From Chitinophaga silvisoli (GTDB lineage Bacteria > Bacteroidota > Bacteroidia > Chitinophagales > Chitinophagaceae), in NCBI RefSeq assembly GCF_003412465.1, contig NZ_QTJV01000001.1, forward strand, positions 434,001 to 498,000: a stretch of DNA of 64,000 nucleotides, in the 5' to 3' direction. Within the stretch, counting starts at the first letter, position 1; each line of letters begins with the position of its first letter. Of the stretch, positions 1 to 9,458 are shown piece after piece. A model generated the notes under the pieces. The model was given only the letters and a program-made list of their open reading frames with translations. It made no database searches and was not told where the DNA came from. The translations under genes were made by a program, and so were the position numbers.

Positions 1-1848
1 TCTGATCAGAGCTGGAAAACAGCGCCATCACCTATTACCTTTACCAGCATTTACGGTGGCGAAGATTATGATGCCCGCCTGGAACAGGATGGCTGGGACA
101 GCCCGGGATTCGATGATCAGGGCTGGCGAAATGCCTTGCTGGTAAAAGCGCCCGCTGGCAAACTGGAAGAAGAGAAAGATTTTCCCGTTGTCCTGGCTGA
201 ATCTATCCCTGTCAAATCTATTCATAACAATGTCTACGATTTCGGTCAGAATGCTTCCGGCATTGTTTCATTAAAAATAAAAGGACACAAAGGCCAGACA
301 GTCAAACTCATTCCCGCTGAATTATTGACATCCGCCGGCCTTGCCAACCAAGGGGCTACAGGTAGACCTTATTACTACAGTTATACGCTGAAAGGCGATG
401 GGGTGGAGGAATGGCAACCGCGTTTTAGCTACTATGGTTTTCGCTATGTGCAGGTAGAAGGCGCGGGTCCTGATCAGATTATTGATCTCAAATTATTGCA
501 CAACCGGAATTCTTCTCCTGAAAATGGCAGCTTTACCTGCTCCAATCCTTTATTCAACCAGATCTATGACCTGATCAAATGGGCCATTAAAAGCAATCTC
601 CAAAGTGTAGCGACCGACTGCCCGCACCGCGAGAAACTGGGCTGGCTGGAACAGGATTACCTGATGGGGAATTCAATTCAGTTCAACTACGACATCCGCC
701 TGCTATACCAGAAGATAGTCAATGACATGATCGATGCGCAAACTGCAGGAGGTCTCGTGCCAGACATTGCACCGGAATTTGTTTTCTTCGATGATAATGG
801 GTTTGGTTTTCGGGATTCCCCCGAATGGGGGAGTGCCTGTGTGATCCTGCCATGGCTGCTCTACAAGTGGTATGGTGATACAGCTACCATGGAGACAGCC
901 TATCCTATGATGCAGCGTTATGTTGCTTATTTGGAAAGCAGGTCAAATGATCAGATCTTATCCTACGGTTTGGGTGACTGGTTCGACTATGGCCCCGCCC
1001 GCCCCGGCGCAGCACAGCTGACACCGAAAGAGCTTACTGCCACTGCTATCTATTACTACGATTGCAAACTCCTCGCTGACATGGCAGCCATCCTGAAAAA
1101 GAAAGATGCGGATGCTTACCGCCAGCAGGCCGGCAAAATTAAACTCGCCTTCAATAGTAAATTCTTTAACAAACAAACCTGCCTTTACGCTACCGGCAGT
1201 CAAACGGCTATGGCCATGCCATTATGCACCGGCCTCGTAGAGGAAGCATATAAAACTGCGGTATTCAAAAACCTGGTGGATAGCATCACTACCAACAATA
1301 ACAAACTCACTGCCGGTGATATCGGTTTTCACTTCCTCGTACAAGCCCTGCAGGAAGGTGGCGCATCCCAACTGATCTACAATATGAATTGCCGAAACGA
1401 TGTGCCTGGCTATGGTTACCAGCTGGCCAAAGGAGCCACAGCACTCACTGAATCCTGGCCCGCACTGGCTGAGGTTTCCAACAATCATCTCATGCTCGGC
1501 CATATCATGGAATGGTTCTACAACGGCCTGGCCGGCATTCAGCAAGCTGAAAATTCTGTCGCCTTCCGCAATATCATTATCAGGCCCGAAATAGTGGGCG
1601 ATATTACCTATGTAAAAGCGACTTATCACATTCCTGCTGGTACCATCCTCAGCGAATGGGAATTAAAGAATCAACATTTTACCTTACATGTAAACATTCC
1701 GCCTCATACAAATGCAAGTATAAAAATCCCCGCTGCACCCACTCAAACCATTACTGAAAATGGTAAATTAATTAAGCCTGCACATTACGAAAATGGCAGA
1801 GCTACTGTAAGAATAAGCTCCGGAGCATACGTATTTTCAGTTAACTAA
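1..1848 (+). CDS. alpha-L-rhamnosidase (GH78), 5'-truncated by the window
   Basis: The reading frame is already open at base 1 and runs to TAA at 1846-1848, so about 615 C-terminal residues are present and the start lies upstream. The first visible residues include GGEDYDAR, typical of the N-terminal beta-sandwich of Bacteroidota GH78 rhamnosidases. The (alpha/alpha)6 catalytic barrel follows, with the family signature ATDCPHREKLGW (near 610-650) and a TESWP segment near 1450. The C-terminal 80 residues look like the usual beta-sandwich cap. It would remove terminal L-rhamnose from pectic or glycoside substrates, presumably in the periplasm, although the signal peptide is outside the window. 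The SusC/SusD pair downstream fits a polysaccharide utilization locus. An in-frame ATG does not occur near position 136 as a necessary start; homology extends upstream of it. Confidence 0.9.
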   Translation, partial: SDQSWKTAPSPITFTSIYGGEDYDARLEQDGWDSPGFDDQGWRNALLVKAPAGKLEEEKDFPVVLAESIPVKSIHNNVYDFGQNASGIVSLKIKGHKGQTVKLIPAELLTSAGLANQGATGRPYYYSYTLKGDGVEEWQPRFSYYGFRYVQVEGAGPDQIIDLKLLHNRNSSPENGSFTCSNPLFNQIYDLIKWAIKSNLQSVATDCPHREKLGWLEQDYLMGNSIQFNYDIRLLYQKIVNDMIDAQTAGGLVPDIAPEFVFFDDNGFGFRDSPEWGSACVILPWLLYKWYGDTATMETAYPMMQRYVAYLESRSNDQILSYGLGDWFDYGPARPGAAQLTPKELTATAIYYYDCKLLADMAAILKKKDADAYRQQAGKIKLAFNSKFFNKQTCLYATGSQTAMAMPLCTGLVEEAYKTAVFKNLVDSITTNNNKLTAGDIGFHFLVQALQEGGASQLIYNMNCRNDVPGYGYQLAKGATALTESWPALAEVSNNHLMLGHIMEWFYNGLAGIQQAENSVAFRNIIIRPEIVGDITYVKATYHIPAGTILSEWELKNQHFTLHVNIPPHTNASIKIPAAPTQTITENGKLIKPAHYENGRATVRISSGAYVFSVN

Positions 1849-2178
1849 TCCTGCAGTGATTCCTCCCTTGTTAAAAAAAATATAAAAAGATAGCGCACGT
1901 TGATAAAAAATTTTTAGATTTGTTACTCAACCTTGTGTAATACAAGATCACGTTATGGCATTTATTGTTTAATCCAGTGTGTCATTTATTGATTAAACCA
2001 TTTGTTATTTTTTTCACTTAAAACTTTATTGTAACCAAACCAAAAAAAGAAACGTAGCAACCATCTTTGTTTAACTAAACTAAAACGATTTACTTATTGA
2101 CCCTTGGGCACTTAACCATGTCCAGGGCGGTATAATATGTCCATAAAAGAGTAATCAGATCACATACTAAATAGTTCC
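1849..2178. other. AT-rich intergenic region, no firm element
   Basis: This 330-base gap separates the rhamnosidase from the SusC gene. No intrinsic terminator with a U-tract is visible. CATCTTTG at 2062-2069 is one base off the Bacteroidota -7 box TAnnTTTG, but no TTTG lies 19-21 bases upstream, so a promoter here is only possible. Its length suggests that the SusC/SusD pair has its own promoter rather than depending on read-through. Confidence 0.4.
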
Positions 2179-5100
2179 ATGATGAAAAGAAACAACCATT
2201 TCATGCGTTGTACAGGACTGCTATTCCTGTTAACGATGCTGCACTTCCATACCCTGTTGGCCCAGCAAAGGAAGGTCACAGGGCAGGTCTCAGGCAAGGA
2301 AGGACCACTCACAAATGTATCTGTGCAGGTAAAAGGTACCACCACGGGTGCATACACAGATGAAAAAGGACAATTCACTATCGCAGTACCTAATTCCAGT
2401 GCCGTACTGGTAGTACGCTATGTAGGCATGGAAACAAAAGAGGTACCTGTAGGGGATCAGACAAACCTTAATATTGTACTCACTTCTTCTGCAAGTGATC
2501 TGAACGAAGTGGTAGTAGTCGGTTATGGTACTACCAAGCGTACAGACCTTACCGGTAGTGTGGGTAGTGTGAATGCTGACGAGCTGATGGAAAGACCATC
2601 CCTCACACTGCAACAAGCCATGTCAGGTAAAGTAGCCGGTGTAAATGTAAACACTAACTCAGGCCGCCCGGGTGGCCGAACCAGCGTTCGTATACGTGGT
2701 TTTGGTTCTATCAAGGCTACCAACGATCCCCTGTATGTAGTAGATGGTATCGTATATCCTTCTGATATCTCTACCATCAATCCGAATGATATCGAGAGTA
2801 TGGACATCCTCAAAGATGCATCTGCTACCGCTATCTATGGTACCCGTGGTGCGAATGGTGTAATCATGATCACTACTAAAAAAGGGAATAAGAAAGGCGG
2901 TGTAGTGAGCTATAATGGCTATGTAAGTGTAGGTAAAATGACACGCAAGCAGGATGTGCTGAACTCAAAAGAGTTCCTGGCTACTGAAGACCTGGCTTAT
3001 GCGAATGCTGCCAAATACGATCCGACCGGTTTCGCAAATGGTGCCTACAAAGATCCTAAAGTGAAACGTGCACAATATATCGGTACCCTCTTCGACGAGA
3101 ACCTGAATCCACTCTACGATGTAGACTGGCAGGATGCTGTAACCCGTACCGCTATCAGCCAGGGGCACAACCTGTCTTTTGCAGGTGGCGATGAAAAATC
3201 TACTTATGGTTTATACATGGGCTACAATGATGAACAGGGGGTGATTAAAAATTCTTATGCAAAAAGATATACGGCCCGCGCTACTATTGACAGGCAAATG
3301 AACGACTGGCTCAAAGTAGGTGGTACCATAGGTTATGTTGTCAACAAAGAAAAGAGACAGGATGCAACTGTAGGTGGAAATAACGTCACCCGCCAGATGA
3401 TAGAAATGATTCCAATCGTTCCGTATAAATACCCTGATGGCACTTATGGTAAGAGAGGTGATTATGAAGGCATGGAATCGGGCGACAACCCATTGTCCCA
3501 GATCTACGAAGACAAACGCCTGTATAATAACAACGTATTTAACGGTAACGTATATGCCAATATTAAACTGTACAAGGATCTGACCTTTACCAGTACTTTT
3601 GGTGCCAACGTACGTGATGAATACGATCCGTATTTCAACAGTACCCTCTCCAACCTGGCTAATGAATATGGTAAGAACTTTGCTGAAATCACTTCTTATC
3701 ATACTACATTCTACCAATGGGAAAACCACTTCACCTACGATAAGGCCATCGGTAAAGATCATCGCATCAGTGCAACCGTAGGTCAGGAAATCCAGAAACT
3801 GAACTACCTGAAAGATGTAATTCAGGTACAAAGCCTGAGCGATGACTATTACGAGTGGAATAACCTGGGTTCTGCTGCAACCGTGAATACACCTTCTTCC
3901 GAGGCTTATTCATGGGCAATGGCATCTTTCTTCGCCAGGGCGAACTATACATACAAAGATCGTTACCTGTTCACTTTCACAGGTCGTTATGATGGTAGTT
4001 CCCGTTTTGGTGCGGACAATAAATTTGCTTTCTTCCCATCTGCAGCAGTGGGCTGGCGTGTGTCTGAGGAGCCTTTCCTGAAAGATAATCCAACGGTCAA
4101 TAACCTGAAACTGCGTGCCAGTTATGGTCTGACAGGTAACTCTGAAATCGGTCAGTACAAGTCCCTGTCAAACATGACTTCCAATACCCTGATCTTCAAC
4201 GCTACCCGCGCGGCAGGTACCGTGATCAGCACAATGGCAAATCCTGACCTGAAATGGGAAAAGACCCGGCAGGTCGATGTGGGCTTTGACCTCTCCCTCT
4301 TCAACAGCCGTTTGAACATCGCAGCAGACTATTATAAAAAGAATACCAAAGACCTGCTGCTCGATGCACCAGTACCCGCTTCCAGCGGTTATGCTACGCT
4401 GACCCGTAATATCGGTAGCCTGCAGAACTCAGGTTTTGAATTCAGTGTGAATACGGTGAACATTGACCGGAAGAATTTCTCCTGGAATACTACGCTCAAC
4501 TTCTCTACACTGAAAAACAAAATTACAGCACTGGGTAGCAACAATGAAGACATTTACATGAACCCGAACTTCCTGGATTATACCAACATCCTTCGTGTGG
4601 GTGAATCAGTAAGCTCTTTCTATGGTTATGTGCGTGAAGGTACCTGGAGTACAGCTGAAGAAACCCAGGCTGCCAAGTATGGTGCGAAACCAGGTGACCT
4701 GAAGTTCAAAGACATGAACGGCGATGGCCAGATCAATAGCCAGGACCGTACCATCATTGGTAAAGGTATTCCTGACTGGTATGGTACTATATCCAACAGC
4801 CTCCGTTACAGGCAATTTGACTTCGTACTGGAACTACAATATTCTTATGGTAATGATGTGTTCAAACTGTCAGAGCACTCTTCTGAAGACAGAACCGGTA
4901 TTGCAAACAGCTTTTCAACTGTGCTGAATGCCTGGACACCTGAGCACCAGAATACACCTATTGCACAGATCAGGCCTACTGCTGCCGGCTACACCAGCAA
5001 GCTGGATAATCATAAGGTGGAAGATGGTTCCTTCCTCAGAGGCAAGAACATTTCCTTTGGTTATAACCTGGCACCAGCTACCTGCAAGAAGATGGGTATA

Positions 5101-5268
5101 GGTAATGCCCGTGTATATGTGGCTGCACAGAACTTCTTCCTCATTACCAAATACACAGGCTATGATCCGGAAACGACTACATGGGATGACACCTTCGCAC
5201 AGGGGATGCAGTTCCACGACTATCCCAAGGCAAGAACTTTCCTGCTGGGACTGAATGTAACTTTCTAA
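2179..5268 (+). CDS. SusC/RagA-family TonB-linked outer-membrane transporter
   Basis: A 1029-residue outer-membrane beta-barrel that would import oligosaccharides with its SusD partner using TonB energy. An N-terminal signal peptide ends near LLAQQ (residue about 30). A carboxypeptidase-regulatory-like (CarboxypepD_reg) domain follows at about 32-110, then the plug domain beginning VVVVGYGTTKR with the family sequence SATAIYGTRGANGVIMITTKKG split across about 215-236. The rest is a barrel ending in an aromatic residue (NVTF), as expected for BAM recognition. It lacks an N-terminal STN domain, so it should not signal to an anti-sigma factor, unlike the SusC at 10859-14278. The SusD gene starts 15 bases downstream. 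Substrate is unknown; the flanking GH78 gene suggests rhamnose-containing glycans. Confidence 0.95.
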   Translation: MMKRNNHFMRCTGLLFLLTMLHFHTLLAQQRKVTGQVSGKEGPLTNVSVQVKGTTTGAYTDEKGQFTIAVPNSSAVLVVRYVGMETKEVPVGDQTNLNIVLTSSASDLNEVVVVGYGTTKRTDLTGSVGSVNADELMERPSLTLQQAMSGKVAGVNVNTNSGRPGGRTSVRIRGFGSIKATNDPLYVVDGIVYPSDISTINPNDIESMDILKDASATAIYGTRGANGVIMITTKKGNKKGGVVSYNGYVSVGKMTRKQDVLNSKEFLATEDLAYANAAKYDPTGFANGAYKDPKVKRAQYIGTLFDENLNPLYDVDWQDAVTRTAISQGHNLSFAGGDEKSTYGLYMGYNDEQGVIKNSYAKRYTARATIDRQMNDWLKVGGTIGYVVNKEKRQDATVGGNNVTRQMIEMIPIVPYKYPDGTYGKRGDYEGMESGDNPLSQIYEDKRLYNNNVFNGNVYANIKLYKDLTFTSTFGANVRDEYDPYFNSTLSNLANEYGKNFAEITSYHTTFYQWENHFTYDKAIGKDHRISATVGQEIQKLNYLKDVIQVQSLSDDYYEWNNLGSAATVNTPSSEAYSWAMASFFARANYTYKDRYLFTFTGRYDGSSRFGADNKFAFFPSAAVGWRVSEEPFLKDNPTVNNLKLRASYGLTGNSEIGQYKSLSNMTSNTLIFNATRAAGTVISTMANPDLKWEKTRQVDVGFDLSLFNSRLNIAADYYKKNTKDLLLDAPVPASSGYATLTRNIGSLQNSGFEFSVNTVNIDRKNFSWNTTLNFSTLKNKITALGSNNEDIYMNPNFLDYTNILRVGESVSSFYGYVREGTWSTAEETQAAKYGAKPGDLKFKDMNGDGQINSQDRTIIGKGIPDWYGTISNSLRYRQFDFVLELQYSYGNDVFKLSEHSSEDRTGIANSFSTVLNAWTPEHQNTPIAQIRPTAAGYTSKLDNHKVEDGSFLRGKNISFGYNLAPATCKKMGIGNARVYVAAQNFFLITKYTGYDPETTTWDDTFAQGMQFHDYPKARTFLLGLNVTF

Positions 5269-5283
5269 TCACTGACCTTTTAA

Positions 5284-6774
5284 ATGCATTTTATGAACCG
5301 CAGTATAATTATATTATTAAGCCTCTCCCTGATGGGAATGACTGGCTGTAGTAAATTCCTGGAAGAACAAAACCCATCTTCCCTTACGATCGATAAGTAT
5401 TATAAAAATGCCGGCCAGGCACAGTCTGCCGTAGATGGCGCATATGAACAACTAAGGGTATTCCAGAACGGCGATGGTTATGGTGAAACACCCTGGATCT
5501 CTATGGAGATGCTGGTAGGCCATGCGAAGACGCTGGGCCAGAGTACATATAACAGTAGCATGATCAAGCATACGGCCGGTAGCAGTGACCCTGTATTCAT
5601 GTCAGTATGGAAAGGGTTCTATAATGGTATTGCCAACTGTAATGTGGCCATCCAGCATATTCCCGATGTGAGCATGGACGATGCCCAGAAGAGCAACCTG
5701 ATGGGACAATTATATTTCCTGCGTGCTTTCTACTATTACCAGCTGGTAAGATTGTATGGGGATGTACCCCTGGTGCTGGAAGCCGTGGATGCAAACAGCC
5801 CTTTGCTGTATCCTGCCCGCACACCTGCTGCTGAAGTGTATGATCAGATTGTGAAAGACCTGCAGGCCGCGGAGTCCTCTTCCATGCCTACCACCGATGC
5901 TACAGGCCGTGCTTCTGTTATGGCGGCAAAATCCCTGCTGTCCAGCGTATACCTGACTATGGCCGGGTATCCATTGCAGAAAGGTACGCCTTACTACCAG
6001 CTGGCTGCCGACAAAGCTGCCGAAGTAATAGAGGGTGGTGGCTATGCACTGTTTGACAACTACCTCTACCTGCACGACAGGGCGCATAAGAACGGTTCAG
6101 AGTTCATTATGCAGGTACAGTATTCCGGAAGCATTGTAGCGAACAATATTGCCCGCTTAATCATTCCTGAGAAAATAGGCATCTCTAAGTTCGGCGATGA
6201 ATATGGGGCACTCATGCCATACAATCAATTTGTAGCCTCTTACGAAACAGGTGATAAGCGTACAGAAGAAAAGCAATTCTTCTTTACCAATTACAATGGC
6301 AGAGATTTCGGTGAATATGCACTCTATAAATACTGGCTGGAAGAGGCAGCCAATCCTGTTACGGGCGATGCTAATTCCGATGAGAACTGGACACTGTTCC
6401 GCCTGCCTGAAATCATGCTGATCTATGCAGAGGCCAGCAACGAAGTAAGTGGTCCTACAGACAAGGCGTATGCACAGATCAATGCCATCCGCAAAAGGGC
6501 TAATCTGGCACCATTGTCAGGTTTGACGAAAGAGGATTTTCGCCAGCAGGTGTGGAAGGAGCGTTATCATGAACTGGCATTCGAAGACAAAGCTTATTTC
6601 GATATTCAGCGTACACACATGATGTATGACCTGGACAACAATGTATTTGTAGATGCGACCAGCAAGCCCAATATCCAGGGTGTGACCTTCACCACGAAGT
6701 ATTACATCTGGCCATTGCCACAGAATGAACTGGATGCGAATAAAAACCTGACACAGAACGACGAATGGAAATAA
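5284..6774 (+). CDS. SusD/RagB-family nutrient-binding lipoprotein
   Basis: The 496-residue surface lipoprotein partner of the preceding SusC. The N-terminus is a lipoprotein signal with lipobox MTGC (Cys near residue 22), followed by the SusD-like start KFLEEQNPSSLTIDKYY. TPR-like helices and the C-terminal SusD segment (residues about 330-496) end in PQNELDANKNLTQNDEWK-type sequence, the usual C-terminal signature of the family. Two in-frame ATGs, at 5284 and 5293, both give an acceptable signal peptide. The 15-base gap to SusC implies cotranscription, and the terminator at 6795-6828 closes the unit. It captures ligand over the SusC pore at the cell surface; the ligand cannot be read from sequence. 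Confidence 0.95.
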   Translation: MHFMNRSIIILLSLSLMGMTGCSKFLEEQNPSSLTIDKYYKNAGQAQSAVDGAYEQLRVFQNGDGYGETPWISMEMLVGHAKTLGQSTYNSSMIKHTAGSSDPVFMSVWKGFYNGIANCNVAIQHIPDVSMDDAQKSNLMGQLYFLRAFYYYQLVRLYGDVPLVLEAVDANSPLLYPARTPAAEVYDQIVKDLQAAESSSMPTTDATGRASVMAAKSLLSSVYLTMAGYPLQKGTPYYQLAADKAAEVIEGGGYALFDNYLYLHDRAHKNGSEFIMQVQYSGSIVANNIARLIIPEKIGISKFGDEYGALMPYNQFVASYETGDKRTEEKQFFFTNYNGRDFGEYALYKYWLEEAANPVTGDANSDENWTLFRLPEIMLIYAEASNEVSGPTDKAYAQINAIRKRANLAPLSGLTKEDFRQQVWKERYHELAFEDKAYFDIQRTHMMYDLDNNVFVDATSKPNIQGVTFTTKYYIWPLPQNELDANKNLTQNDEWK

Positions 6775-6794
6775 ATTCTCCCGTTTATTCAAAC

Positions 6795-6828
6795 AAAAAA
6801 ACGCCTGCGCAAGCAGGCGTTTTTTTTA
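6795..6828. terminator. bidirectional intrinsic terminator
   Basis: An 8-bp stem ACGCCTGC/GCAGGCGT with loop GCAA, flanked by an A-run on the left and a T-run on the right. It therefore works for both the plus-strand SusD gene and the convergent minus-strand metalloprotease gene. Confidence 0.9.
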
Positions 6829-6872
6829 GATAGGGTTTCCAGGGATAGGTTGGGGTTGCGTTCATTCTATCT

Positions 6873-9434
6873 TTACTTTATCAATCCTTGTTTTTCTGCA
6901 GCTAACTGCGCATTGATCCTCGTCACGATATCATTATAGTGCATTCTGGTCAGCTTATCCAGACCTGCATTTGCCGCCTGTTTCTTAGAAAGTTCCAGTA
7001 CTGTCATCATGGCTTCTTTTACAAGTGCTCTTTCGTCGGACTTGTCAAAGTTGTAACCAAACGGCTGGATCTGGTCACTGATGTTTTCTGTGCCCATATT
7101 TGCATACACCTGCTGCATCAGTCTGCCCACATATGATTTCTGCAAAGCACGACGGTACATATCTACATTCTTACCTGCATACGCTTCGGTAAAGATGCCT
7201 TTGTTCAGATCATCTAACATCTCAGTCAGTGTATACACTTTCACATGCTTGTTGGCAGCATATACCTGCTCTGACCATAAAAGGCGGCTGAAACGGCCAC
7301 GGGTCAGGATATACTCCAGGATGTCGCGTTGTACATCGTTGACCTCAGTAGCAAAGTTCAGCGTAGTTCTTTCTATCAGATCGCTGTTCAACCAGGTTGG
7401 CGTTTCAAACAATTGCTTGTTAATGAATGCCATGGCTGCTTTTTGCTTCTCATATGGCGCTGGTTCAACATTGCTCTTTGCAGCATCGCCTACCATGTTT
7501 TCAGTTACATACACACTACCGATATAGCCCATTGCATGAACAAGGTACCTTGAGTATTGGCTGTACAGGGTTTGGATCTGTGCCATTGGTTTATCAAAGT
7601 CTTCCCCTTTTTTACCAGCCCAGCTCAGTACACCCGGCATTAATCTTTTCAGATTTTTGATACCATATTCACCGGCTTTCACAGCATCGTCACCCAGGTC
7701 TTCGCTCTGACAACGGCCATCCGTGAAGTTAACTTCGCTACCGAAGTACAGGCGGTGGTTTGCAGCCAGGCTATCGCTGACCATTTTGGATAAGGCGGAT
7801 TTTTCTTCAGCAGCAGTTTTATATTCATTGTGCATATCATATCCCCACTTAATGGCCCAGAAGTCGTAGTCATTAATACGTGGGAATAATCCTGCTTCAC
7901 CAATATGATCTTCAGGCTGTGCTACGTAGTTGAAACGTGCGTAGTCCATGATAGAAGGCGTGTGGCCATGTGCTTCTACCCATTCCTTGTCACGCAGTTT
8001 TTCAACAGGTACAGTGGAGCTGGAACCAAAGTTGTGCAGCAGACCCAGTGTATGACCTACTTCGTGAGAAGATACGAAGCGGATGAGCTGACCCATCAGG
8101 GAATCTGGCAGTTCATTGTTCAGCGCACGGGGATCAACAGCACCACATTGTGCCATATACCAGCGTTGCAGCAGGCTCATTACGTTGTGGTACCAGAAGA
8201 TGTGGCTCTCGATGATCTCACCACTGCGGGGGTCAGATACGCTTGGGCCCATGGCATTGGCAATCACAGAAGGACGGTAGATGATAGCAGAGTGGGTAGC
8301 ATCGTCGATGCTCCAGGTGCTATCCTCTTCTTTGGTAGGAGCGATGCGTGCATATACTGCATTTTTGAAACCGATCTTTTCGAAGGCTTTCTGCCAGTCG
8401 TTTACACCCTGGATCAGGTAGGGCACCCATTTCTTAGGCGTGGTAGGATCTATGTAGTAGACAATTGGTTTAGCTGGTTCTACCAGTTCACCACGTTTAT
8501 ACTTTTCCACATCTGCAGGCTTAGGTTCCAATCTCCAGCGTTTCACATAGATCTGTTCTTTTACACCCTGTGGATCTGCATCGTAGTCAATATGACCTAC
8601 AGCGAAGTAACCTACACGGCCATCCATCGCTCTTGGTTTCATCGGCTTTTCAGGCAGCAGTACCATAGAGGAGTTCAGTTCTACGGTATAAGAAGAGGAG
8701 GTAGGATTGAGACCAGCACTGTAAGTCTTTACTGCATGTACTTCTACATTTGAATTGAAAGCACGTACATAATCGATAAAGCTGCGCTCATTCACCTGTG
8801 ACCCCATACCGGCCCTGTCTTTGAATTTCTTGTTCTGGAAGTATAAAACTTCGTTGTCGCTGTTTACAAATTCAGTCGCATCGAATACCACACCACTTGA
8901 ATCCGGTGCATAAGCGGCGATAGGCCATGCCATGGCAATAGCCTGCACATTGTTCTTTTGAACGCTGGCAAACATTGCCTGGGTGCTGTCTTCGCTATAT
9001 TCCCTGAAAGAAATACGGCGTAATAATAATTTTTTAGAAGGGCCCAGTTCGAACCTGAAAACGGTTTCACCAATCTGGTCGCCGGCGTAGCCTGAGCTAC
9101 CATTGCGCATCTCGGCAGATGCTTTGGATACACGGCTCACGATCAGGATATCCCTGCCCATCATTTTGTTAGGCACTTCGAAGAAATACTTTTCTTCTTT
9201 CTGGTGTACAGTGATGAAGCCTTTGCTTGACTTCATATCGGCTGTGATTACTTCTTTGTACGGCTTTACAGGTGATGGACCTGATTTCTTTGTTGAGTCA
9301 GAAGGGTTGGCGCTTTTCTGTGTGGTGGACTCTTGTTTCTTCTTGTGTCTAAAGATCTGACCATGAACAGTGGTCACCGCCATAAGAGAAATTCCTATGG
9401 CGATGGCTACTGTTGGGCGTTGGCGTTGTAGCAT
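6873..9434 (-). CDS. secreted zinc-dependent metalloprotease (DUF5117/DUF4953 type)
   Basis: An 853-residue exported protein with an N-terminal signal (residues 1-25, ending VHG-Q) and then a lysine/serine-rich linker. The DUF5118/DUF5117 segments found with this family in Bacteroidota lie at about 60-300. The catalytic domain contains HEVGHTLGLLHN near residue 455, an HExxHxxGxxH metzincin-type zinc site with Glu as catalytic base; a Met-turn-like SIMDYARF follows some 35 residues later. It is the last gene of the minus-strand operon after SusC and SusD, starting 24 bases beyond the SusD stop. This points to a locus that cuts and imports peptides or glycopeptides rather than a pure glycan. 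Family assignment is strong; the substrate is unknown. Confidence 0.88.
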   Translation of the reverse strand: MLQRQRPTVAIAIGISLMAVTTVHGQIFRHKKKQESTTQKSANPSDSTKKSGPSPVKPYKEVITADMKSSKGFITVHQKEEKYFFEVPNKMMGRDILIVSRVSKASAEMRNGSSGYAGDQIGETVFRFELGPSKKLLLRRISFREYSEDSTQAMFASVQKNNVQAIAMAWPIAAYAPDSSGVVFDATEFVNSDNEVLYFQNKKFKDRAGMGSQVNERSFIDYVRAFNSNVEVHAVKTYSAGLNPTSSSYTVELNSSMVLLPEKPMKPRAMDGRVGYFAVGHIDYDADPQGVKEQIYVKRWRLEPKPADVEKYKRGELVEPAKPIVYYIDPTTPKKWVPYLIQGVNDWQKAFEKIGFKNAVYARIAPTKEEDSTWSIDDATHSAIIYRPSVIANAMGPSVSDPRSGEIIESHIFWYHNVMSLLQRWYMAQCGAVDPRALNNELPDSLMGQLIRFVSSHEVGHTLGLLHNFGSSSTVPVEKLRDKEWVEAHGHTPSIMDYARFNYVAQPEDHIGEAGLFPRINDYDFWAIKWGYDMHNEYKTAAEEKSALSKMVSDSLAANHRLYFGSEVNFTDGRCQSEDLGDDAVKAGEYGIKNLKRLMPGVLSWAGKKGEDFDKPMAQIQTLYSQYSRYLVHAMGYIGSVYVTENMVGDAAKSNVEPAPYEKQKAAMAFINKQLFETPTWLNSDLIERTTLNFATEVNDVQRDILEYILTRGRFSRLLWSEQVYAANKHVKVYTLTEMLDDLNKGIFTEAYAGKNVDMYRRALQKSYVGRLMQQVYANMGTENISDQIQPFGYNFDKSDERALVKEAMMTVLELSKKQAANAGLDKLTRMHYNDIVTRINAQLAAEKQGLIK

Positions 9435-9458
9435 GATTTGTTTGAGTTTTGTTATTTA

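Noticed and set aside
2097..2136. TTGACC and TATAAT resembling an E. coli sigma-70 promoter before SusC
   Set aside because: The spacing is 28 bases instead of about 17, and Bacteroidota primary sigma factors use a different consensus.
7905..8753. 282-codon plus-strand open frame
   Set aside because: It is antisense to the metalloprotease gene, whose family motifs cover the same DNA; the antisense product shows no recognisable domain.
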